DNA of 64,000 nt from NCBI GenBank assembly GCA_005406025.1, contig BGZK01000849.1:202155-266154 (forward strand), given 5' to 3'. This DNA comes from Eumeta japonica. Its lineage: Eukaryota; Arthropoda; Insecta; Lepidoptera; Psychidae. The position numbers were made by a program, and so were the translations under genes. The notes beneath the pieces are model-generated. The model worked only from the letters and a program-made list of their open reading frames with translations. It did no database searches and was not told the DNA's origin. Of the stretch, positions 43,971-55,754 are shown piece after piece; position 1 is the first letter of the stretch, and every line of letters begins with the position of its first letter.

Positions 43971-44395
43971 AGTGGGGGAGAGGTTGTTGCATTACGACAG
44001 TAGCGATAACGGATCCAGAGGGTCATAGGAGTGGTGACTCCCCTGGGCTGGGTCTTTGTCCTACCATTCTCATTGAATTAGATCTAGTCCTGACTGGGTC
44101 TAATTCGATTACAATTAAATTACGATCACCTCACATGGGTGACTCCCTCTGACTCAAAGGTTGGATCCGCTCTTGAACGGTGGGACAATTTAAAGAGGGG
44201 CTCAATTTTACTAAAAAATGATGAACAAATATTATTTTCGTATTAATTACAATTACCCGTCTGCAGATTATTTGAGTGGATATATATAATATGTATATCA
44301 AGTGGTGAGAATTTTATTTCCTTTATAATAGCAACACAATAAATGTTTATAGATTCGTATGTTTAACAATACCAATACGGACGCTAAACTAGTCT
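43971..44395. other. unannotated stretch with loose inverted words
   Basis: GAATTAGA (44077) and TCTAATTC (44098) face each other, and CGGATCCA (44010) faces TTGGATCCG (44161), hinting at a decayed inverted-repeat element of about 160 bp. The arms are too short for a firm call. Confidence 0.3.
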
Positions 44396-44399
44396 TATT

Positions 44400-44575
44400 A
44401 GGATTCCGTATTTATAAAGGAACCCTTATAGTTTCGCCATGTCCATCCATCCATCTTTCTGTCTGTCTGTCCGCAACTTAGTAGTACATGATCCTTTAAA
44501 AATATTGAGGGTGTGTGAAAACCATTTTCCGATTCAATGATCCAGTTACGTAATATTAAACTTTAAAGTGCTAAT
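44400..44575 (-). repeat. terminal fragment of the 'GGAACCCT' element family
   Basis: GGATTCCGTATTTATAAAGG and AACCCTTATAGTTTCGCCATG followed by CTGTCTGTCTGTCCGC are the inverted end signature also seen at 47642. It abuts the mariner relic on its right. Confidence 0.6.
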
Positions 44576-44589
44576 TTTCCTAATCATGT

Positions 44590-45010
44590 GCTCCCTCACC
44601 CTTCCACCAGACTATTGTTTTGAGCGTCGAGTGCACGGACGAGTTGTCGGCATTAGCCCTCGGACACCGGTGTTTGGGCGCTTGCTGTTCATGTCGATAG
44701 CAATTTTTGGTAAACATTTGGTAATTTACCATTGAGAATTGACACTCCTTTGACCTCCGCAAGGGTATCGAAACTAGATAATCCGTCAAAAATGTTTCGA
44801 TTAAAATTTTGTCTGCACGTCTTGTTCACTGTACTTCGGTAGGCGTTGGTATTTATTTTGAAACAGCCACACGGTCACTGACGCTTCATTTCTGGATCAA
44901 ATTGACAAACCCATGTTTCATTGCCCGTAACGATATCGTTAACGCGCGGGGACGAGCCTCTTTTAAATTACTGTCATGTCCCGGCACCATTCTACCCGAA
45001 CCTGCTTAAG
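44590..45010 (-). pseudogene. mariner-family transposase remnant, minus strand
   Basis: Reading the minus strand from about 45000 downward gives DIVTGNETWVCQFDPEMKRQ, matching the block around the first catalytic Asp, here mutated to Asn (codon within 44911-44928). A frameshifted IPLRRSKECQFSMVNYQMF, matching the VPLE.R.TVNSEWYTT block, and RANADNSSVHSTLKT, matching the HHDNASSHTSAQT block with its Asp kept, come next. The third catalytic block is absent. The copy has several frameshifts and no terminal repeats that I could find. It is the fifth separate mariner relic of the window and the only one on this strand. Confidence 0.6.
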
Positions 45011-45033
45011 AGCCCATCTCGTATTATATATAG

Positions 45034-45375
45034 CTAGAAATTATTCTCCGTATATAAAGATGCAATCGTAGAATTTAATGCACACTTCCCGCGCCAATCT
45101 GGTGTATATTCTGGATTTCTGCGTATGTAATTCGCCCGTTCTCTTAAATTAAATTCTTTGTTGCCGGTACGTTCATTTCTTCTGTAGCTGTTACAGAAGA
45201 AAAGAAAACCGCCCCAGGAGGGCCACTTTAATTTTCTTCTGCCACAATTATCAAATTTGTTAAACCTATCGCAGTCACATTGTGGGTTTTTGAACGCAAT
45301 TAGAAGCCTTTCAAATGAATGATTATGATTGAAAGGCCTTTTGGAGTGGTTAATATTTGAAATTATACAAATCAT
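45034..45375 (-). CDS. unclassified 113-codon open frame
   Basis: I do not recognise this frame. It lies directly upstream (in the minus-strand sense) of the mariner relic, so it could be decayed element sequence, although it does not resemble a mariner DNA-binding domain. It is rich in Asn, Arg and Lys, and has a CDCDRFNKFDNCGRRK segment with three cysteines and a central WPSWGGFLFFC hydrophobic patch. No start context, splice structure or family length helps. It may be chance. Confidence 0.12.
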   Translation of the reverse strand: MICIISNINHSKRPFNHNHSFERLLIAFKNPQCDCDRFNKFDNCGRRKLKWPSWGGFLFFCNSYRRNERTGNKEFNLRERANYIRRNPEYTPDWRGKCALNSTIASLYTENNF

Positions 45376-47450
45376 CGCGCTAAAACGTTCTTTAATGAGA
45401 GAGAATATTTTAATTTTACTCCTAAGAAAATGTGGATGGAAATTTTAATTTGGAATAGCTATACTTTTCACTTTTATATGATCGACTTTTATGACCTACC
45501 TAGTAAAAAACAGTGTCTCTTTGTTAAAAACTGTTTTTCGCAGTGAGTTGTGAGGTTTGATTGTATATTTTACATTATTTGAATATTTTGTCATGTATGT
45601 CCGCGTCACACTCCACAAATTGATTTTCCGAGTTTACGGAATATGCAATAATTATACAATTAACGAACCTTCGTAGAAATTATCACTATGAAGCAAAAAT
45701 AAGTAATTTCGGAGTTCCAGCGACCAACATTATAGCTCACCTCACTTTAATTCTTTCAAATGTCTCATGTCAAGACATAATATCGCTGTATTAGAAAGAA
45801 AACGTTTTCAACTATAGTTAAAAGTTACTTGAATAGTTTTATCTACTATGGAACTTTGTAATATGCGTTGTCCAACACACTCTTAGTTATTTTAACTGAT
45901 ACTGCTTCAATGACATTAACAAATATTTTTTATGTATTTCTTGAATCCTCTAAAACGTCTTTTGTCTGTTTGAATTTTGCAGCGTAATATTTAAGTTACA
46001 TATACCTATTACCTTAAATTTTTGTTAATTGTACATAAAGATTCTAGAGAATATTTTAAATTATCGTATGTATTTATTAACAACCAGGTAAAATATATAT
46101 TTTTTTTGTAAACAAAAGATTTTTCCTAATAATTGTTTATCAACTTTTTAACGTACTATTCCAATTAAAATAAATAAAAAAAGTTACCGAAAAAGCGATA
46201 TGCTACAATACTCAATTCACTTTGTCACAAAAATGAATAGTTTTAGAAAAAAATTGAATTTACATCGGGAGGGGCCAATCGTTTTTAATGGGATTTCATC
46301 TTTTAGCCCGATCAGTATAAGAATTTTTAGGGCTTGGTACTCTTTGAACCGAATCGAATTGCAGTTGTTTGTGCAAGTTACTACTTTATAGCGCGATCTG
46401 TGGTCCCTCGACTTTACTAAGTTGTATCAAATCAAATAAATTAATAGTCACAAAAGAATTAAAGATGTTATAATAATAGTAAGTGTAGAGTAGAGAACGT
46501 ATTAGTTTTAGTCATTTGATTCGTGGGCTCTGTGTTTTCTGTTTGCCTCTCAAAGCGTTTATATATTTAAGGTATCGTTACGTCACCAGTAATTGAAACT
46601 TGATCCTCGGCAATTACTTTCTTTGCTGACTAAGCTCATAACCAGGTGAAACAACAGCCAAGTTGGGCGTTGGATCTGGTAGAACTTCCACTTCCTTTAA
46701 CAAATTCATCAAGGAGTCATACATTTCAGGTCTATATATCAGTACTATTAGTCTACCTAATTTTCATCTCTTTAAGTTTCTTTATCTGAAAAGAAAAAAG
46801 GATTTTTTTATAATTAGTTGTCTGTCTGTTGTGGCATATTTTTGACGTATAAAGAAAAGGAGCGAAATGTACTTTATGTTTGTGTATTGTACACATATAA
46901 CTTTTTATTGGTTTATCCAATTTTATATTTTGTTTTTGTATTAGGTACTATATACCTTAAAAATGATGATCCGACTTTATTTATAAAAAAAAAATATCGC
47001 TAAGGTTTAGAGGTAGGGCAGAAATGAGTAGATAAAAAAAAGGAAAATATAAGTAAATTTATATCTTATGAAACTAAAACAGAAATTATGATAGTTTTGT
47101 TAACAACTAATAAAAAGACTATACTTAATTCAAAAAAACTTATAACTAAGCTTTCTATATAATAACATACCCAATGTGGAGTCAGTGATGAATAAAGAAA
47201 CAAATAAGCCGGTACATTACCAAAAATTTCGTTTGTAATAAAAAATTTTTCGTAATAATGTTTACTTGAACTTATGGATACGTTTATTGTCGTCATACAT
47301 ACATTTAATGTACAATTATTAAATTTTTATACGTCATGCAACGGAAAAACGGCCAGAAAGTTTTAATACAACCTAATACATTTAACCATACAGCTCAAAG
47401 CTAATATCACTACATCAAATCCGCAATTAATTTCTACGCGTTCGGATTAA
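45376..47450. other. long AT-rich stretch, nothing recognised
   Basis: Several 60-76-codon frames in AT-rich DNA (46200-46391, 46663-47003, 47066-47296) are hydrophobic and low-complexity and show no motif. No repeat boundary was seen. Confidence 0.45.
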
Positions 47451-47454
47451 TCGT

Positions 47455-47641
47455 TCATCACCTGATAGTTAATTACCGGCGTAATTACGTGCGTTTTGTC
47501 GCAGCCCCGCCAGCGGCGGCGCTTTGAGCTGCGGCCGAGAGAACGGGCCGGCGCTCGGCGTGGCCCGTCGGCCGGCACAATGGGCCATTTCTCGGCGGAG
47601 AAGGCGGGAGAGTACGGCTACGCGCAGGAACATTCTGTTTT
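47455..47641. promoter_or_regulatory. GC-rich block, candidate conserved non-coding element
   Basis: AGTTAATTACCGGCGTAATTACGTGCG (homeodomain cores in GC context, 47466-47492, given in words AGTTAATTACC and CGTAATTACG) leads into CpG-rich DNA up to about 47600. Frames of 71 and 66 codons on opposite strands overlap here and reach into the neighbouring repeat, so they are not called as genes. Confidence 0.36.
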
Positions 47642-48838
47642 CTAGGGTTCCGCAGTCAACGAGGCACCCTTCCGGTTTTGTCATGTCTGTCCGTCCGTTT
47701 TTCTGTCCGCAGCTTAGCTCTTAGAAAACTGTTATTAGGTATAGTTATTCATATTAATCGAGCCGATGCAGTAGTAAAATATAATCACGGAAAAAAATTA
47801 CGGTGCTTCACCTACACGTAAAGTGGGACGAATATTTTGTCCACGTCTGTCTACGGTGTTGTTGAATACTCATTCCAAAGTATTGCGGGTCTGTTAAAAC
47901 CAATTTTCGACTTAAGGTTCTGTTTGCGAAATATAAAACTTTAAATGCCCATTTTTGTTAAGAGTTAAATATCCCTCCACCTAGTATAAGTAAAGGTTAT
48001 ATGAAAAAAATCACGACAGTAGCATATACTCGTATAACGAAGTTGAAAGGAAAACTATTATAGCTGAGTAAGCTTTGCTAGTCAACGAACTTGCAAAATG
48101 TACTTAGAGAAGTAAAAAGCAAAATACATATAAATTACATTGAAAATTCCTTAGACGACGTTGTTGGTTATGTAAAACTAGCGGTAAGCTTATGAAGCAT
48201 ATAAAGTTATGGAAATATAAAATTATAACGTTCTTAATATTCGTCCTACTTGGTCCTTTTTTATGTTATTATGAGACAAACTATTAATATGATATGATGT
48301 TACGCCCCGCAACTCGCGTACACCACGGTCCTGTGTACTAAAGCACGCTGCGTGTTTGCTTATTTTTAAAGGTTGTATGCGACAAAACAGTGTTGTTCGT
48401 TTAAAATAAAAACTAGCACTACCATTAAAAAATGTAACTGACATTTTAAAATGTCTATATGAATTAAACTACTTAAAAAAATTTGAGGCTTAAATCGTTC
48501 CCATTTGCATGAAAAATTTAAATCTCTGTTTTAAAAGAGCTATTTTTGATAATTCTTCTTTGTTAAAAAAAATTAATGACAAATGTAACGGCAATTGATA
48601 AATTAATGTTAATAACATGGAGAATTAGGTCACTAAAGATCCCTTTCACGTGTGTTTATTTTCTGAGAAGAATCGAGATACCCACTATTAAAATTTCAAA
48701 TTCGTCACGTTAAGCCGTAAAAATGCAATCAATAGGTTTATAGTATCAACGCAAAGGCCTTTTCAAAGTCTCATATTGTAAAAGTAATTACGGAACCCTG
48801 TATTGTGCATTGTCCGACAAGTACTTGGTCGGTTTTAA
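47642..48838 (-). repeat. dispersed element of the 'CCGGCCAAG...GGAACCCT' family, ~1.2 kb
   Basis: On the minus strand it starts with ACCGACCAAGTACTTGTCGGAC and GGGTTCCG at the right (48838) and ends with CAGACAT-type words and GGAACCCTAGA at the left (47642). Its internal part (48275-48740) has a second copy at 7464-7915. Compared with the 37.5-kb copy the ends agree while the interior differs, so the two belong to different subfamilies or one carries an insertion. It encodes no protein. Confidence 0.65.
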
Positions 48839-49416
48839 TGTTATTTTGCATCGTTTAGTTTAGTAAAAATATTAGTTTTCGTAAAGTAAGCAACTTTTAG
48901 AACTCGTAAATATTTTTTATCGTTACCTAGGAACAAACACTAATTTTCTTGTTCACAAATGTAAAATCATTTTAAAGTTGGTACAAAACATATCACAGCC
49001 TAATTTGGGGAATAGGGCTGCGTCATATTTTGTTGTTATGTTTACAACAATATGTCTACTGTGTGCTTAGTGAATTATATTCGGTAGCAGCTACAGCAGG
49101 TTTCTTGTACAAAATCTGACTGACGGCTTTGTCGTTTGTAAGTCGGGTTAACCAGAGATCATTTATCTATAAAAAAGTGAGAATGCACAGTCCCGCGCTC
49201 AAAAATAGCTGCAGTAAATGAATGCTAAAACAGACAATTTAGCACTCATTGCATTGTGTAGTTTCGTCGCACCTTCGTTACGACGTCGAAGTGTTATGTT
49301 AAAAAATGCAAAAATAACACTAAAAAGCTATGAAAAACGATGGTACTTCTTATTTTCGATAAGAAAAAATTAGTTTATTTATAAATAGGTGCTTAATAAA
49401 ATACTCATCGAATACT
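48839..49416. other. AT-rich stretch, nothing recognised
   Basis: No gene or repeat was recognised. Confidence 0.4.
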
Positions 49417-49440
49417 CATTATAATACATGTATTATAATG
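49417..49440. repeat. 24-bp perfect palindrome
   Basis: CATTATAATACA and its exact complement meet without a spacer. It is AT-rich and lies 80 bp left of the MITE. Confidence 0.85.
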
Positions 49441-49520
49441 TATAATATAATGTAATATTTTGTATTTCTTCATTTGAAATAGCATCAAAAGCCGAGATAT
49501 AAACCGACTTAAAACAAATA

Positions 49521-50154
49521 CAGTTGAACCTCGATAAGTTAAAGTCCAAGGGAAACACAAAATATTTTAAGTTATAGAGGTTTTAAGTTATCAAGGGTCT
49601 ATGTTAGGGATAGGTTAATATAGAGGTAGGTATGTACATGTGTATGTATGTACCCTTGTTCCACCCTTTATCAGCGTATGTGAGTGTTGTTAGTTTTCTT
49701 TTTGAACTCATTTTAAGCCAGTTTTATCACACAGTAAGTAAAGGGCTGTTTCCAGGACAATGATTAAAAAACTTGTGATCCAAGGCTTACTTATGCCTTA
49801 AGGCTAACCGCCGCGAAGCTTTAAAGAATTTCGAAGAAGCAAACAATAGGTGACATATGTATTGTTTACGTTAACAATTTAACTAGTGAACACGTGCAAG
49901 CAATAAATACCGAAACCTTTTGTTTTGCACACTCTTTCAAAATGACTCATTGACAAACAATTTTATGTTATAGAGGTTATGGAAACATTTCTTTAAGTTA
50001 CTGAGGGCCAATACAGAGATTACTTATTTAAGTTATAGAGGTTGCGTATTTTAAGTTATAGAGGTTTTGGGCTCTGATGGGAAGGGAACAGATTATTTTT
50101 TGAAGTTATAGAGGTTTTTAAGTTACCGAGGTTTGAGTTATCGAGGTTCAACTG
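49521..50154. mobile_element. complete pogo/Tigger-like MITE (634 bp)
   Basis: The element has matching terminal inverted repeats, CAGTTGAACCTCGATAA at the left and TTATCGAGGTTCAACTG at the right (17 of 17), and is flanked by TA on both sides, the target duplication of the Tc1/mariner/pogo superfamily. It encodes no transposase, so it must have been moved by a related active element. Inside, the word AAGTTATAGAGGTT, which resembles the inner part of the terminal repeat, occurs many times: 49569, 49966 (variant), 50030, 50053, 50103, 50120 (variant) and at the terminus 50135. Nearly all copies lie in the right half and in the same direction. Confidence 0.88.
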
Positions 50155-50156
50155 TA

Positions 50157-51590
50157 GACGTAAACAATACTAGTCTCGTATTTCTTACATTGTCACATAA
50201 TTGGGACGCTTAACAATAGAGACTGTTCTTATATTAATGAAGTCGCCTTTTTTATATTTTTATTTATTATTTGTTTTATATTTATACATATCTTAAAATT
50301 ACCTTTAAAGAGAAATCATACAATAAATTAAACCCATTAAAAAAAAGTTTTTAGTATATTTGAATTTGTTTTTTTAGAAAATAATATATTAGTATTATGT
50401 TCATTAAAATATTTTAATGTTTAATGAATCGTCATTTCATTTTATTATGTAAATAATAAGAAAGTTTTATATTACTATACTCTACACATTTGAGAAACTA
50501 TCAAGTTCTTTCATGTATAATTTCACCGATATTATGAAATCAAAGGTTCATATTAATTTTAATCTTAGGTGATTACTACATTAAGCTTTATTATGTAGAA
50601 AAATATACTATATTTATTTTTATTTATTCAACCAAAAAACAATAAGAAAATTTTTAAATAATGTTAAACTATTCCATTAATGCCGTTTTAGAACAGCACG
50701 TGTAAATTGTGAAAAGATAAGACTAATAGTCTTCCAGTAAAAAGTGATCCTTACTTGTTTTCTTTGAATTTAAAAATGAAACGTATGTTATGACATTTCG
50801 GTTGAAATGTCAGATGATAAATGATGTTCCTTCCCTTCTTTTCATTGGCACTGCAAAATGGTATCGTAAAATGTGAGACAAAGACATCATATATAGTTTG
50901 AGCCTTTTTTCGCCGTGAATATAGTATGAGACTGTGCATCTTCCCTTCTTAATACATCTCGCTGGAGATGGCACATTTGACGCGTGTTCACGTGCCGTGG
51001 AAGTTTTGAATCCGACATGACAACTTGCAAGCTTCTGAAATTTAATCTCAAAAATTACTGCACTAATTCGGGTACGGTTTTCACTAATCTTTAAACTGAT
51101 TCACGACGAACGTTTGCCTGTATTCATTTATGTGTATTTGGTGCACATTGGCTTAGCTGTGATGATGTTTGTGAATCAAATGAGGAAATATGCTTTCTTA
51201 GCGTGCGCTGCTTATGTAATTTAAGTTATATGGGAATGGCATGTGGAAGAGTTGTTGCTCTCAGAAAAAATTGCGACATTATTTGGGTCTTGATAAGTCA
51301 AACTCGCAATAATATATTAAGATTTACGATAATAACCTCCAGTTCACAAAATACGAATCTTTAACACATAACCAGACAATATGTTAGAATTTATTCATTA
51401 TTTAGCTGTTTGATATTTTGTTGTCCTTTAATATCATTTGACTATATTTACTCTAAGAGTTCAACCAAAATAAATGTTTCTACGGTTGGCGTCACCGCAT
51501 GAAACTGTCTACAAGAAGAGTGACCAACCGTATTTCACCAGATATCGAAATAATTATTTGAAGTTATCTGTTATCGATGAATGAATACAT
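50157..51590. other. AT-rich stretch, nothing recognised
   Basis: Homopolymer-rich DNA. A 62-codon minus frame (50751-50939) is unrecognised. CACGTG words at about 50697 and 50989 are isolated. Confidence 0.45.
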
Positions 51591-51594
51591 TCTT

Positions 51595-52190
51595 TAAGCC
51601 GCCATTAAGATATCGTGCGAGTGTATTTTCAATCATCGTCGATGGCTAGCGAAACATCGCTTCGCCTTTAGTCTGACGCAATAAATTTAAACTTTAATCC
51701 GAAATCGGCTATAATTTTCTCGCACGACAGCGCGTTCGTATTAGCTCATCATTACATAATTCAATTTCCCGCGCGCGGCGTGTGGGAAGATAAGGCGCGT
51801 TCCGAATTGCATCGTTATTATAAATCATAGATAACTGTCGAATGAATGATCGGAGGCCACTGACGGATCGGCCGAGGGCCTCTCGCGATAGCGCCCTCGC
51901 TCGTGACCATTTCTCATTGTTCTCTAACCATTGATGAATATTAACTACCGGTAGATAAGCCGCCGCTCGTCATGGAAGATTTAATATCATTGAGTCTGAA
52001 TAATAATCCAGTAAGTAGGATATTTTTTAACGCATCGCCACGTTTAAGTCCACCTATACTTCACTTAGATCTTAGCTTAATTCTAAATAAATTACCGTAC
52101 GTTCCGTGCCGACTCATGACCCCGACGGCCGTAGACGTCGCCGTCGCCTCGAGGAGGGGTCGTTAGCAGCCCCCGGTCCCCCGGCCAGTG
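51595..52190. promoter_or_regulatory. GC-rich multi-part block, candidate conserved non-coding element
   Basis: Alternating GC-rich and AT motif words run for almost 600 bp: GCCGCCATTAAGATATCG, GCAATAAATTTAAAC, GGAAGATAAGGCGCG (GATA-type), TCATTACATAATTC, TATTATAAATCATAG, ACCATTGATGAATATTAAC and AGATAAGCCGCC. A 64-codon frame (51972-52166) ends in CpG-rich DNA and is unlikely to be coding. Motif density and length make this, with 26430-27080 and 38400-38800, one of the strongest regulatory candidates. Confidence 0.42.
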
Positions 52191-54925
52191 GGAGGCTTGA
52201 GGTTGAACTTGCTCGATCTAAACCAAAAAGATTGCGAGAGGGTATACCTCAGCAGTGTAGGGAATGAAATCTGGCGTAGCAATATTTGCTGTAATTTTAG
52301 TTAAATTGGTACCGAAATGTTATATGACGTGGAAGTTGTTTTTTGAAACCAAGCTTCTAGCAGCGTTTTGTGGCATGCGTTATTCGGCTTTGTTAGTTAA
52401 AACGGAAGCTTCAGCATGACGAGTGAAGGGGGAAAATTCACTAGTTTCTCTTATACTTTTAAAATTTATGAAAAATTTCAGTTCATTGAGTGCCCACTGC
52501 TGGATTAGATTTCCAAGAGGTAAGTAAGTTCCACGTTGCGACGTCTAGTTCGTGATCGTCACTCGAGAACTTTTCTTTCCCACCGTTACCCAGTTCTGAG
52601 CGCGATGTAGCCTGTCCATAGACACTTTAATTTACTGATTCGAAACTCCCGTACCATAAATTATATCTTGTAAAAAAAAAGTAGTTTTGATATTACCAAA
52701 AAAGACAAAATGTTTCTGCAAATCCAATGATACATAATCATAGTCAATGACGCCGCCGTGTCTGGTATCTGGCTGGAGGCCAATTACAGACGTACACGCA
52801 AATCCCTCACTTTAGGGACCCGCCTGCGCTAGGGCCCACGAGAGAGCTGCATCCTTAAGCACGTCTCAAACGCCACCCACCTGATTTGTGTTTCTATCAC
52901 TGTGACTATTTCAACTTTCCAATTTTATGAAAAATTTTTACATTTTATTGCGGATAGTCAAAAATACACTCTCATTAAATATATTATATCCCTATTTAAA
53001 ATTTTATTACAACCCATTCGACTTTTTCCAACAAACAGGCACTTTAAAACATTTTATGTACAGACAGACACTACAGATTTAGGTATATAGTACTACAGAT
53101 AACGTTTTACCAATGACCAAATCGATGATTTAGTAAGTGAATTTTCTTACATTATGAATAAAAATCAATTATAAATCGTCACAACATCTTCAAGGCTCGT
53201 AGCAGAAATTTTAGTGATACGTTATGAATAAGCTGATATCAAGTTCGCTTCACAGAAATTAGCAACTTTCTAAGCTAAACGCCGGTGACGTGACATCAGT
53301 TCACAATTGGAATCGCATAAATAATAGTTTTGATCCTTCATAGCTGTTCCATTAAATAGTTCCATTAAGTTAGACTGCCATTTCAGATAAGATTTTAGGA
53401 TGCCAGTTCGTTAACGTGCTAGACACAGCTGTAATCATAATAGCGCTCGATTGCTGAGTCAACGAAATGATCGATATCAGTTAATAATGTACGCGGTGCA
53501 AAGCCCCTTCAGACACAGTTCTGTCGCTGCCCACATACTTGATGAGGAGAAAGATAACGTCTATCGTATAAATATCGACCCTGTCTTGATAGATTTTTGA
53601 AAACTAAATCGGTTTCGTAAAAAAGGATCTCGGCAACGTCTACTTTAAACATAATACGCTTGATTTTATAGTAAAAGTGTTTGTATAAAAATAAACAAAG
53701 GGTAGTTCTTAAGTCTATACAGTTTTTATAGAGTTCTATGACAGTGTTCCATCATTATGGCTTTAGTAATAAATTATATTAAAACTTTATTGCATATTTT
53801 TATTATTTATTTGCGTGACTTTATGAGATTGATTTTTTTTACAGTTAAATCTTGTTTTATTTGTTACAACGACTGTTGACCACTTTGCTCCTTTGGTCAT
53901 ACAAATAATCTTCGTCCGTTATCTCGACCTCACAGTAGTTTCTTCACTTCCGATGTTGATCTCAATCCTAATTCTGAATAGGAATCGCTTTGGTCATCCA
54001 AAGGCAAAGAAACATGTATCCTTTCGCTTTTCTATATAATTTATTTTTTCATCAAAATACAGTGAATTTATGTGCCTTTGACGTCTTTTAGTTCCCGAAA
54101 AGACATCAAATTCGGTACACAGATACACGTACCCGCAATCGAATGTGAGAATTCTGCAAACATTTCTGGGGGAGGAAAAATAAATAAATTGAAAATGTTT
54201 AACCAGTTATTATTTTACATAGTAGTAGGGATTAGTAGGTATTTATGATACTATACAATTTACTTGTCATTAAGCCAGATTATGATTTGGACACTAGTGC
54301 ACATTGACATATTCGATCGGGAACGTTCAAGTAAAAATACACCATCGATTTAACAACGCTAAGGATTCGTTCTAATTATGTTTAAGTAAAAATGCTATTA
54401 CCACTTGTTATATTTTTAATTTTAAATATTTCAGAAATGTTTTTCCTTTTATAATTTTATGCCTGTACCCTATTTAGATTTGATTTTTTGTTTATAGAAA
54501 TTTATATTACGATTTCCGTGGCTCACTCGTTTCAGTCGAACTTCCATATGGAACCTTCCTTTCTGTTTTAAGTATGCTCTTTCAATTTTAATTTCACCTG
54601 TTTTAATTTTGCCTTTTCTCTTGAATAGTACATAATTTGAAGTTTGAATGCCATTTTTGATATACAAATTTCAATTATCTGCAATTTTTTGTATAGAACT
54701 AGATACAGCTTCAATTTTATTTTCTAAATAATTGCAACATTTCTAAGATTTGTGCAAATGCCAATCTTCATCTTTCAGTTTACAAAAACGGGGTACATAT
54801 TTCTAACTTGAAAAGTGACGGGATTTCCACACAAGCGTGCATCCCAAATAAGGTTGTTTGGTTTGACATCGGCGTGCACGCAACGTGTTTTTTAGGTTTG
54901 CGTACACAAAAGGTGCCGGTGGGAC
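52191..54925. other. long stretch, nothing firm
   Basis: Small GC patches lie at 52790-52870. A short TTGATCTCAATCCTAATTC-type minisatellite remnant lies at 53953-53985. Frames of 62-65 codons (52902-53090, 54470-54667) are unrecognised. Confidence 0.4.
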
Positions 54926-54929
54926 TTTA

Positions 54930-55025
54930 TTACTAAGGCTCCGCTGCCTGTCCATGCATCTGTACGTCCGTCCTTCTGTCACAGGGCTGTTTCTTTTAAA
55001 CTGGTAGATACTAGTTGTTTGCGAT
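54930..55025 (-). repeat. terminal fragment, pyrimidine-rich CTGTCC type
   Basis: ACTAAGGCTCCGCTGCCTGTCC followed by GTACGTCCGTCCTTCTGTC resembles the end signature of the dispersed families at 5885 and 44400. Only this end is present. Confidence 0.4.
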
Positions 55026-55051
55026 GACGTTTGTATGGTATATCATAAATT

Positions 55052-55357
55052 GTGTGTACACAACGACCGTACATAATACTTTTATGTATCAGAAATCTAC
55101 CTATTATAGATGCTCAGAAATTTTCATTGCAATCGCTGAACAATCTTTGTATCATTTATGAAATTCCTACGTCGTCGTCTATCATCTTTGCCATGTTTCA
55201 CGTCGGCGCTTTCGAATTAGAAATGAAATTTGTGTGTTTTGGACGCCATGCCAACTTTGAACCTTCTCTTTGCGAAATATCACCTACTTGGTTACGAAAT
55301 GTAGACGTACGTAACAACATTAAATATGACCAGACTTTTGTCATACTTCAATCATGA
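55052..55357 (+). CDS. unclassified 101-codon open frame
   Basis: I do not recognise this frame. It has five cysteines and two hydrophobic stretches (about residues 8-14 and 44-51) but no family motif. It follows a repeat end and lies in mixed-composition DNA. It could be a mobile-element frame or chance; no exon structure supports it. Confidence 0.12.
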   Translation: MCTQRPYIILLCIRNLPIIDAQKFSLQSLNNLCIIYEIPTSSSIIFAMFHVGAFELEMKFVCFGRHANFEPSLCEISPTWLRNVDVRNNIKYDQTFVILQS

Positions 55358-55575
55358 TTCTGAACAAACATTTTGAATTAAAATTTATTAGCGGAGCCAG
55401 ACGAATTTTTCGCAGGGAAAGACCCAGAATTGAAAAGGCAAATAAAAAAAATTGGTTGCCTGTAAAGTCGGTATACGGGCGAAAGTTTTACGTGACAACG
55501 ACTTTGAGTGGTAAAATCATTTTAATGTGAATATTCATTCGTATAGTAGGAAGAAGGATGAAATAATAGTAACAA

Positions 55576-55633
55576 TTTAAAACATTTATTTATACAAAGA
55601 ATTATATTTAAAACATTAATTTATACAAAGAAT
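55576..55633 (+). repeat. 31-bp tandem duplication
   Basis: TTTAAAACATTTATTTATAC and the following AAAGAAT recur once at 55607 with a single base change. Confidence 0.85.
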
Positions 55634-55754
55634 CTCGCACTGAATTTCATATTAACAAAATTTTATTTTACCTTTACACATACCTTTTATATACAAATAT
55701 ACATACAATAACTTGCAATACATTTGCGTACAATGAAACAGCGTTTACTACTCT

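Noticed and set aside
48990..49015. TATCACAGCC, the seed of the miR-2/13 family
   Set aside because: No complementary arm (GGCTGTGATA-like) lies within 100 bases on either side, so there is no precursor hairpin.
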